Of a stretch of 64,000 nt of DNA, positions 56,926 through 64,000 are shown in pieces. Both the position numbers and the translations under genes were made by a program. Numbering within the stretch: position 1 is the stretch's first letter; every line of letters starts with the position of its first letter. The DNA lies in contig NC_064625.1 of the NCBI RefSeq assembly GCF_023898315.1, positions 100,984,269 through 101,048,268 of the forward strand, written 5' to 3'. The stretch is from Schistocerca nitens (taxonomy: Eukaryota; Arthropoda; Insecta; Orthoptera; Acrididae). Below the pieces are notes generated by a model that had not been told where the DNA came from, did not search any database, and worked only from the letters and a program-made list of their open reading frames with translations.

Positions 56926-57485
56926 ACATTTTCTCGTGTCTTGTAGTCCATGGTTTAACAGTTCTGAACTTTGAAACCAAGTTGCCATCTTTGCGCCACT
57001 TAGAAATTTTAGATAGATCTGACTGAATATTTGTGCTGCTTTTTTCAGGCAGCTCTTCATTATAGAAAACTGCATTATCTGGAAAAGTCTGAGGTTACTA
57101 TTAATATTTTCTATGAAGTCATTAACATACAACATGGACAGCAAGGATCCCAACACACTGCCCTGGGGCATAGCTGAAGTTACCTCTACATCTGTTGGTG
57201 GCTGTCCATGCGAGATACCATGCTCTCACCCCCCTTCCGCCTCCCCTTCCCCCACCCACCCACTCGCCAAGAAATCCGTAACCTATTCACAAATCCCCCC
57301 TGATACAGCAATGAACGCAATTTAGGTAGTAAGTGTATGTGTAGTTGTGAGACAAATGCGTTTTGGAAGTAGGAAACACTGTATCTACCTGACTGCCTTG
57401 ATCCATGGCTCGCTAGATGTCACGTAACAAGAGTGCAAGTTGGGTTTCACATGTGCGATGTTTTTGGAATCCATACTGGAAGAGA
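56926..57485 (-). pseudogene. LINE reverse transcriptase fragment, second tandem copy
   Basis: Minus strand: MPQGSVLGSLLSMLYVNDFIENINSNLRLF at 57080-57171 (the GVPQGSVLGPLLF and palm region), tail to 56926. To the right the same LINE continues toward its N-terminal palm (CETQLALLL near 57440). Catalytic FADD is lost (FQIMQF). The pyrimidine-rich 57220-57260 is low complexity. Confidence 0.65.
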
Positions 57486-57747
57486 TCACTCTACCCACCA
57501 GGCAAGCCGAGCGCGCTAACGCGCTGCTTCCTGGACTTGGGTAGGCACGCTGGCCCCGGATCGACTCCGCCTGGCGGATTAACGACGAGGACCGGTGTGC
57601 CGGCCAGCCTGGATGTGGTTTTTAGGCGGTTTTCCACATCCCGCTAGGTGAATACCAGGCTGGTCCCTATGTTCCGCCTCAGTTACACACGTCGCAGACA
57701 TCTGAAGCACGTCCGCACTATTTCACGATTTACACTATACACAGACA
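57172..57747. repeat. Tandem duplication, unit 1 (576 bp)
   Basis: Starts CTGAAGTTACCTCTACATCT and ends CACAGACACAG. It contains LINE sequence plus the first 260 bp of a SINE. The next unit begins immediately at 57748. Confidence 0.92.
57486..57744 (+). mobile_element. tRNA-derived SINE (third family), truncated by the duplication
   Basis: CAAGCCGAGCGCGCTAACGC head, GCCGGCCAGCCTGGATGTGG body. The 3' part present in the second unit (58540-58690) is missing here, because the duplication junction falls inside the SINE. Confidence 0.75.
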
Positions 57748-58540
57748 CAGCTGAAGTTACCTCTACATCTGTTAGTGGCTGTCCATCCGAGATACCATGC
57801 TCTCACCCCCCCTCCCCCTCCTCTTCCCCCACCCCCCACTCGCCAAGAAATCCATAACCTATTCACAAATCCCCCCTGATACAGCAATGAACGCAATTTA
57901 GGTAGTAAGTGTATGCGTAGTTGTGAGACAAATGCGTTTTGGAAGTAGGAAACACTGTATCTACCTGACTGCCTTGATCCATGGCTCGCTGGGTGTCACG
58001 TAACAAGAGTGCAAGTTGGGTTTCACATGTGCGATGGCCGGCTGAAGTGGCCGTGCGGTTAAAGGCGCTGCAGTCTGGAACCGCAAGACCGCTACGGTCG
58101 CAGGTTCGAATCCTGCCTCGGGCATGGATGTTTGTGATGTCCTTAGGTTAGTTAGGTTTAACTAGTTCTAAGTTCTAGGGGACTAATGACCTCAGCAGTT
58201 GAGTCCCATAGTGCTCAGAGCCATTTGAACCATTTTTGAACATGTGCGATGTTTTTGGAATCCATACTGGAAGAGATCACTCTACCCACCAGGCAAGCCG
58301 AGCGCGCTAACGCGCTGCTTCCTGGACTCGGGTAGGCACGCTGGCCCCGGATCGACTCCGCCTGGCGGATTAACGACGAGGGCCGGTGTGCCGGCCAGCC
58401 TGGATGTGGTTTTTAGGCGGTTTTCCACATCCCGCTAGGTGAATACCAGGCTGGTCCCTATGTTCCGCCTCAGTTACACACGTCGCAGACATTTGAAGCA
58501 CGTCCGCACTATTTCACGATTTACACTAGACACAGACAGT
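57748..58540. repeat. Tandem duplication, unit 2, enlarged by a SINE
   Basis: Same order as unit 1 with few mismatches. 215 bp longer because of the SINE and its target duplication at 58037-58251. Confidence 0.92.
58037..58239 (+). mobile_element. tRNA-derived SINE with perfect 12-bp target duplication
   Basis: GCCGGCTGAAGTGGCCGTGC head, GGTCGCAGGTTCGAATCCTG B box, and the standard 3' end. ACATGTGCGATG flanks it at 58025-58036 and 58240-58251. Unit 1 keeps the unoccupied site near 57450. Confidence 0.95.
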
Positions 58541-58690
58541 TGGGCTACACTGATTCCGTCCTGCGGGGTACAAGGTGGCAGCAGGAAGGGCATCCGGCCA
58601 TCCCTAACACATTGCCAAATCCGTTGTAACCACGCCGACCCTTCGATCGCTGCGGGACTATGGCGTAAGCGAAAGAAAGAAAGAAAGAAA
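58278..58690 (+). mobile_element. tRNA-derived SINE (third family), full length
   Basis: Same head as 57486, continuing through CATCCGGCCATCCCTAACAC to a tail of AAAGAAAGAAAGAAAG. Confidence 0.8.
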
Positions 58691-58990
58691 GACTGGACAG
58701 GTCACTCTGTTGAGCTACCTCATTACATTTGAGCTCAGAATGAGTTCTAGGATTCTACAACAGATGGATGTTAAGGATAGTCTTCGACTGTATTGTGAAT
58801 CACTTGTGCCACTCTTTTTGTAGGTGAGTGTGACCTATGTCTTCTGCTAATCATCGGGCATAGGTTTTCGTTCCAAGGATCTTCGGTATATTGTGGTTAA
58901 AAGAGGGTCTAACTCAGCCGCAAATTGGCTATTGCGTGTGACAGGGATTTGAAAGGGCGCTGAGACTTCGTTCAACGATTTCAGCCTCAC
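58691..58990. other. Probable worn LINE, not resolved
   Basis: No clear frame. The neighbouring reverse transcriptase fragment begins a little further on. Confidence 0.3.
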
Positions 58991-59059
58991 TTCGATGAGT
59001 CTGTACGTTGCAGTCGCCTAGAAGTGCATCCTCGGGAAGGGCGAATCTTACTAGATGCA

Positions 59060-59320
59060 GCCTGACGACTAATAATCAGCAAGTTCGATATACGCATGCG
59101 CATTTCTCACATGACATCTTGAAAGCTGTAGATGGAGAAAATCAGATAGAGGCATTATTTCTTGACTTGCAAAAAGTATTTGACTTTGTAACACACCGTC
59201 ATTTATTAAGGAAAGTACGATTGTATGGTATATCAAACAAAATTTATAAGGTGATCGAGGATTTACCGGCAGGCAAGATGTAGCTTGTTATCTTGGATGG
59301 AGCACCATTTACAAAAGCAC
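59060..59320 (+). pseudogene. LINE reverse transcriptase fragment
   Basis: Plus-strand reading gives AVDGENQIEALFLDLQKVFD (the FLDLxKAFD block), RHLLRKVRLYGISNKIYKVI, a stop, then VILDGAPFTKAQ. About 85 residues of the palm region. Ends abruptly at both sides. Confidence 0.7.
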
Positions 59321-59440
59321 AGGTAGAAAATACCGCTTCAGTTGTAAATTTCTTTTTATTTTTTACTAACTAAAACATGACCGGTTTCGGGCTCTTAGAT
59401 GCTCATCATCAGGTGTTATACTCAAAGTAGCACAAACCTG
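59320..59440 (+). repeat. Dispersed repeat with CCGGTTTCGGGCTC motif (copy 1)
   Basis: AGGTAGAAAATACCGCTTCAG through GACCGGTTTCGGGCTCTTAG and ATGCTCATCATCAGG. The reverse complement of a diverged copy lies at 63780-63895. The rest, to 59660, shows nothing I recognise. Confidence 0.6.
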
Positions 59441-59829
59441 AGCTAATAAGAGTTTTCACACGCAGTAGCACTTATCCCCACTAAGTTAAAAACTTGCATG
59501 CCACTCGTGGAAAGGGAAAAATTTTCATTGCGTTATACAGTTTGTACATAAATTTTATGTCGGCGGCTTCCATTTAGCAATATGTTCCTTTACTACTCAT
59601 AATGCACTTTTAACGCTTTTCGTGTAACTTTCTATGTAACGCTTTTTCCATTTGAATGTACCAGGTGTAGAAGTATGGAACCGGAATTTGGTTGCAATAA
59701 TTACACGTCTGTTGTTTGAAACTGATAAAAAATATTCTATTCAGAATAGTCTCCATTGCTATTTATACATTTCTCCCACCTGCAGGCTATGAATGCCACA
59801 TAAAAAAACTGTTCTTATTTTGAAGCGAA

Positions 59830-60930
59830 TCAGTCAGCGAGCCATTTTCGTACATTTTCATACGAACTGAAGCGTTGTTCAGTGAGAACGTGCCCCAGTG
59901 ACGCAAACAGACGATAATCGGACGGAGCCAAGTCCGAAGAATAAGCCGCATGTCCTATAGTATTTCCCAACTGAATGCCTCGATCGTTCCCCTGCCCCGT
60001 CTTGCCTGTGTGTGATGGGCTGTTATCACGGAACAATATGACTTTGTCTTCACTTAAAACTTCCGGGCTGATAGGCCGTGGTCGAAGTATAAAACTGTCT
60101 CCTACTTCGTCCACGGCCTATCAGCCCGGAAGTTTTAAGTGAAGACAATACCGGCCGTGAAAGTTTACATTGTATGATCAATATGACTTTGTGTTGTCTT
60201 TTTCCATATGGCGGTCGTTTTTCAAGTAATGCTCGATTTAAATCGATAGTTTGCTGTTGATAGCGATCAGTACTGACGGTTTTACCCAGTTTTAGCAGCT
60301 CATAATAGACGACACCCTTCTGATTCCACAAACACAGAGGATTCATTGTCTTCTTTCCAAAGCGAATTGGTCTTGCAGTGGATGTCGATGGTTTGCCTGG
60401 ATTCACTCATGATTTACGACGCTCAGGATTCTCAAAATATTTCCATTTTTCATTACCTGTCGCTATTCGGTGGAAAAACGACTTTATTTTGTATCTGGCG
60501 AGCAGCATTTCACAAGTGGTCTTTCGATTTCCTTCGGTTCTTGCGGAACCCATTTTCCCACTTTCTGCACCTTTCCCATAGCTTTCAACCGAAGAGAATC
60601 GGCTTGCTGTGTCACATTCAATTGTTCCGCGAATTCCTGTTGAGTTTGAATATCACCTTCATCCAATAAAGCCTGCAATTCGTTGTCTTCTCGAACTTTT
60701 TCGTTGGTTTCCCGCGCTCGCCGTTTCTCACGTCAAAATCACCACTTTTGAATTTTTTGAACAACTTTAAACACTGTGTTTTCCCAAGAGCATGTCCGCC
60801 GAAAGCTTCGACAAGCATTAGATGCAAATCCTGTAGCCGTTTTCTTCAAATGATAACAGAAAACCAATGCTGTCCGCAAATCGTAGTTCGTAGGCACAAA
60901 ACTCGACATGTTTACGGGTTTGAGCAACAC
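59830..60930 (-). pseudogene. Mariner transposase pseudogene (mauritiana-like)
   Basis: From 60930: MSSFVPTNYDLRTALVFCYH, HTH pieces AFGGHALGKTQCLKLFKKFKSGDFDV, the linker WVPQEPKE (WVPHxL relative), then LCLWNQKGVVYYELLKLGKTV and DLNRALLEKRPPYGKRQHKVI. After the hairpin insertion, the frame continues VILFRDNSPSHTGKT (second Asp) and YSSDLAPSDYRLFASLGHVL, which keeps the third Asp. Frame changes at about 60630, 60490, 60400 and within the insertion. The first Asp region is not clearly readable. Inactive. Confidence 0.82.
60048..60178. mobile_element. 131-bp hairpin-containing insertion with 14-bp target duplication
   Basis: CAATATGACTTTGT flanks it at 60034-60047 and 60179-60192. Inside, a segment of about 36 bp near 60046-60082 (TTCACTTAAAACTTCCGGGC ...) is repeated in perfect reverse complement at 60111-60147 with about 28 bp between. 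The 3' end reads ATACCGGCCGTGAAAG. Looks like a retroposed tail with an inverted 5' part. Confidence 0.8.
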
Positions 60931-62020
60931 CGACTCAAAGGAAGGCCTCGGCGCTTGTTGGTGACGTCACGTCAGCTAGGCACGGCGAACGCCAGGTCTG
61001 TTGCAGGCAGAAACGCCTTGGCGTGCTTATTTTTGGACAAAATGTTTGGTATTGTTTTGGATTCTGCAGTTTAATTTAGATGAAAGATTTTCTTACTATC
61101 GTAAAGCTACAAATGAAGATCACAGTTCTGTATTACTGAATCCTGTCGAACCAAATGTAGATCAATATGAGAAGATGCTTTGCCCCATTGCATGCTTCGG
61201 AAATTTTACATTCTAGTATATTTACTTGATCCATTTTGTTATCGAAACTTACCCCAACCCCTTTACAATTAACTCGTTTCTTTTATTTATTTATTTATTT
61301 TCGTTTGACATCGTCACTGGAAATGTGAACTAATTTACATGTGTAAATGCCCAACTGTTGCCAGTCATTAGATTACAGTCGTTTTCAACGAAAGGAAATC
61401 TAAACAGGAAACGAAATAGCTTCATACATCGAAAATACTGCTGAGCCTAAACTTTTTTAAACATGCACATTAGAAAAGATAAATATTCCCCTCTTGCAAC
61501 TGAAAGGAGAAACTTTATAAGATAAAAAAAAATTTATTTGATAAAACAAGTATCTCTCTTTTGGCTCTTCTTCTGTCCCCCACCCCCTCCCCCAACGTGT
61601 ACAATCGCAAGATATTTCATTAACATTCAGTGCTCCTCACCCCGCAGTCAACCAAGAGCACCAGAATGTTCACAGTTTCTTGTAAAAGCAACCCAGTACA
61701 AACGTACCTTCCTCAGACTTACTAATAAGGTAAAGAAGCACGAATTCTGTTGCTGCTGGACCATGAAGTTGTTTTTGTATGTCAATCCTTAAAATAGGTG
61801 GAAACTTAAGTTCAGGAATACACTATTTTTTAAGAAGTGTAATGAATTGCACAATTAATTGATTGCAGAAATCTCTACCGCCAATAGTTTCACATTTTCC
61901 TGTCAGAGAGGGAGACACCACCATTATGAGTGTGCCTGCAACAGACCTGGCGTTCGCCGTGCCTAGCTGACGTGACGTCACGAACAAGCACCGACGCCTT
62001 CCTTTCAGTCGGTGTTGGTT
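60927..62020. repeat. ~85-bp inverted repeat flanking a 0.9-kb insert in the mariner leader
   Basis: About 60927-61014 (GACGTCACGTCAGCTAGGCA at its core) is matched in reverse complement by about 61932-62020 (TGCCTAGCTGACGTGACGTC). The interval 61015-61931 resembles no mariner sequence and shows no motif I know. Confidence 0.75.
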
Positions 62021-62420
62021 TGAAAGAGATACCGATGTATGAAACTTGGGTTACTGTTTGTTGACATTCATCGTCAGTCGTTACAGGAAGCAGATGGCGC
62101 TGCAGACGCGGTCTCATGGGCCTTGCACTGACAGCTAGCACCATCTGTAGACAAATTTCGGTTTCATACTTCTACACCTGGTAAAACACTCATTCAAACT
62201 GTGAACAGCCGGGCTAGATGGCCTCGTTTTCTTCCCGTCAACGGGTGGCAGTACTTTTGCCACTCTGGTTTACCAGTTTGCTTCCCCATTCGTGTACCCT
62301 ACTCCGTGCTCTGCGCTCACTGGTAATACACCGCGTCCTGTACCAGCAGCGGTTTAGGGTTCAAATGGCTCTGAGCACTATGGGACTTAACTTCTGAGGT
62401 CATCAGTCCCCTAGAACTTA

Positions 62421-63383
62421 CAAGGGAACCTCCCCATCGCACCCCCCTCAGATTTAGTTATACGTTGGCACAGTGGATAGGCCTTGAAAAACTGAACACA
62501 GATCAATCGAGAAAACAGGAAGAAGTTGTGTGGAACTATGAAAAAATAAGCAAAATATGCAAACTGAGTAGTCCATGTGCAAGATAGGCAACACCAAGGA
62601 CAACGTCAGCTCACGAGCCCAGTGGTCCCGTGGTTAGCGTGAGCAGCTGTGGAACGAGAGGTCCTTGGTTCAATTCTTCCCTCAAGTGAAAATTTTAATT
62701 TTTTATTTTCAGTTTATGTGACAAAACTCTTATGTTTTCATCACTTTTTTGGGAATGATTATCACATCCACAAGGAAACCTAAATCGAGCAAGGTAGAAG
62801 AATCTTTTTACCCATTCGCCACGCGTACAAGTTAGGTGGGTCGACAACATATTCCTGTCATGTGACGCACATGCCGTCACCAGTGTCGTATAGAAAATAT
62901 CAGACGTGTTTTCCCGTGGAGGAATCGGTTGACCTATGACCTTGCGATCAAATGTTTTCGGTTCCCATTGGAAAAGCACGTCCTTTCGTCTACTAATCGC
63001 ACGGTTTTGCGGTGCGGTCGCAAAACACAGACACTAAACTTATTGCAGTGAACAGAGACGTCAATGAACGAACGGACAGATCATAACTTTGCGAAAATAA
63101 AGAAAGTAAAATTTTCAGTTGAGGAAAGACTTGAACCAAGGTCGTCTCATTCTGTAGCTACTCACGCTAACCACGGGACCACGGCGCTCCCGCGCTCAAA
63201 TCGTCCTTGATGTTGCCTATCTTGCGCATGGACTACTCAGTTTGTATATTTTACTATTTTTTTCACGGTTCCACACAACTTCTTCCTGTTTTCTCGATTG
63301 ATCTGTGTTCAGTTTTTCAAGGCCTATCCACTGTGCCAACGTATAACTAAATCTGAGGGAGGTGCGATGGGGAGGTTCCCTTG
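62421..63383. mobile_element. Fold-back DNA element, ~290-bp terminal inverted repeats, TTA target duplication
   Basis: Ends CAAGGGAACCTCCCCATCGC and GATGGGGAGGTTCCCTTG. The arms 62421-62710 and about 63095-63383 are reverse complements with scattered mismatches. TTA flanks both sides (62418-62420, 63384-63386), and removal restores the SINE consensus. A TWA target site fits PIF/Harbinger-type transposition. Each arm contains a tRNA-like block (GTGGTCCCGTGGTTAGCGTG and a TTGGTTCAA-TCTTCC B box). Confidence 0.85.
62695..62979 (-). CDS. Hypothetical 94-residue frame in the centre of the fold-back element
   Basis: The only frame in the unique centre of the element. It opens MLFQWEPKTFDRKVIGQPIP, contains CASHDRNMLSTHLTCTRGEW and FPCGCDNHSQKSDE, and ends in the lysine-rich HKLKIKN just inside the left arm. 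The Cys/His-rich stretch (C, H, H, C, C, C, H within about 35 residues) could bind zinc, but I do not recognise a fold. I have the impression that this frame recurs in other copies of the element, which cannot be shown here. May be a captured exon fragment or a chance frame. Confidence 0.3.
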   Translation of the reverse strand: MLFQWEPKTFDRKVIGQPIPPRENTSDIFYTTLVTACASHDRNMLSTHLTCTRGEWVKRFFYLARFRFPCGCDNHSQKSDENIRVLSHKLKIKN

Positions 63384-63531
63384 TTAGAACTACTTAAACT
63401 TAACTAACCTAAGGACATCACACACACATACAAACCAGAGGCAGAATTCGAACCTGCGACCGTAGCGGTCGCGCGGTTCCAGACTGAAGCGCCTAGAACC
63501 TCTCGGTCACAACGGCCGGCGCTGTTTAGGG

Positions 63532-63779
63532 CCTGCCTGTACTTGTCCACCGCGGCGTTCCGGGCCACAGCACAAGGTGTAAGTGTCCTGGTGTTCAATG
63601 CACATTTCTTTACCCAGGCAGTCGTCTGTAGTGTTGTCTGGTGTCAGTTTGCCATTTACTTAGGTTTTACCGCACCTATCCTGACCGCTGTTTTCTATAA
63701 TGTTATGTGGAACTTCTTTTTTGCTTTTTTAGGAGTACTACTGCATGTAAATACTATTATTAGCTCCGGTCTCTTGTTA
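63532..63779. other. No feature recognised
   Basis: A 102-codon plus-strand frame (63543-63851) encodes a hydrophobic sequence but runs into the dispersed repeat at its end and has no known motif. Confidence 0.35.
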
Positions 63780-63895
63780 ATTTTCAATATCACGCCTGAT
63801 AAGGTGCATGTAAGAGTCCAAAACTGGTCTGTTCTGACTACTGAAAAATGAAAAGAAACTTACAGCTGAAGCGGTATTTTCTACCTCTGCTGTAA
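63780..63895 (-). repeat. Dispersed repeat with CCGGTTTCGG-like motif (copy 2)
   Basis: Reverse complement shares AGGTAGAAAATACCGCTTCAGCTGTAA-type sequence (first 20 bp exact) and a CAGTTTTGGACTCTTACATGC counterpart with 59320-59440. Confidence 0.6.
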
Positions 63896-63975
63896 TGCTC
63901 AGTTGCGGATGTTCCTCCAGCAGGATTTTTTGCCGTTTACAAAAGAAGAAGTGACTTCAGGCGCCCATCCAAAAA

Positions 63976-64000
63976 ATTGTTCAAATGGCTCTAAGCCCTG
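63976..64000 (-). mobile_element. SINE 3' end, cut by the window edge
   Basis: TTGTTCAAATGGCTCTAAGC is the 3' terminus of the same SINE family as 62360, in minus orientation. Confidence 0.7.

Larger units (their letters stand above)
59661..62181 (-). mobile_element. Mauritiana-like mariner relic, enlarged by insertions
   Basis: Inverted ends CCAGGTGTAGAAGTATG (59661) and CATACTTCTACACCTGG (to 62181), TA at both sides. About 2.5 kb instead of the usual 1.3 kb: a 131-bp hairpin insertion (60048-60178) and about 0.9 kb near the right end account for the difference. Confidence 0.85.
62360..63520 (-). mobile_element. tRNA-derived SINE split by a fold-back element
   Basis: The 3' end is at 62360 (TTCAAATGGCTCTGAGCACT), the head at 63430-63520 (B box complement GGATTCGAACC-like: GAATTCGAACCTGCGACCG). 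GCGGTTTAGGG and GCTGTTTAGGG at 62349-62359 and 63521-63531 form the target duplication with one mismatch. Confidence 0.88.

Noticed and set aside
63543-63851. 102-codon hydrophobic frame as a membrane protein
   Set aside because: It runs into a dispersed repeat at its 3' end and no family is recognised. T-rich DNA yields hydrophobic translations by default.

Overview
This is eukaryotic, repeat-dominated DNA. Tc1/mariner elements with TA target sites, CR1/Jockey-like and RTE-like LINEs, several tRNA-derived SINE families and long microsatellites point to a large arthropod genome. I recognise the SINE families as ones abundant in grasshoppers and locusts (Schistocerca-like Orthoptera); that assignment is from memory of the repeats, not from a search. 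I find no convincing host protein-coding gene. Every long open frame is a transposase, a reverse transcriptase or a shadow of one.

Layout. 1-13.6 kb is a nest of insertions. A decayed minus-strand LINE is split by an intact Tc1-like element (732-2153), by a second Tc1-like element (3992-9407, itself carrying another Tc1, a 5'-truncated LINE and a SINE), and by an RTE-like LINE with an 11-bp target duplication (10040-13289). 13.6-23.0 kb holds LINE scraps, a fold-back element, a relic of a Merlin/ISXO2-like transposase, a candidate MITE, a SINE split by a Tc1, and a mariner (21538-22870) with a full-length frame but an altered third catalytic residue.

23021-46070 is one giant inverted repeat. 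The left arm is 23021-33038, the right arm 34626-46070, around a 1.6-kb spacer. The arms are nearly identical but differ by scattered substitutions, a microsatellite length change and a 1420-bp Tc1-like element present only in the right arm (43506-44925). The left arm keeps the matching empty TA site. A 34-bp inverted repeat sits exactly on the inner breakpoint, and diverged copies of one tRNA-like repeat lie near both outer edges and in the spacer.

46.1-64 kb is a second nest. It holds a Tc1 split by a SINE split by a LINE; two members of a DUF4817-type transposon (one nearly intact, one internally deleted but still open); another Tc1 relic; a 576-bp tandem duplication later hit by a SINE; a mauritiana-like mariner relic carrying a hairpin insertion; and a SINE split by a fold-back element with tRNA-like sequence in each arm.

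The elements do not form a cellular pathway. They relate as source and parasite: transposases act on TIR pairs in cis and in trans, and LINE reverse transcriptases plausibly mobilise SINEs. Nesting, target duplications and the palindrome give a relative order of events. The most unusual items are the palindrome with its filled/empty site pair, the 34-bp junction repeat, and the transposase derivative reduced to its DNA-binding half.
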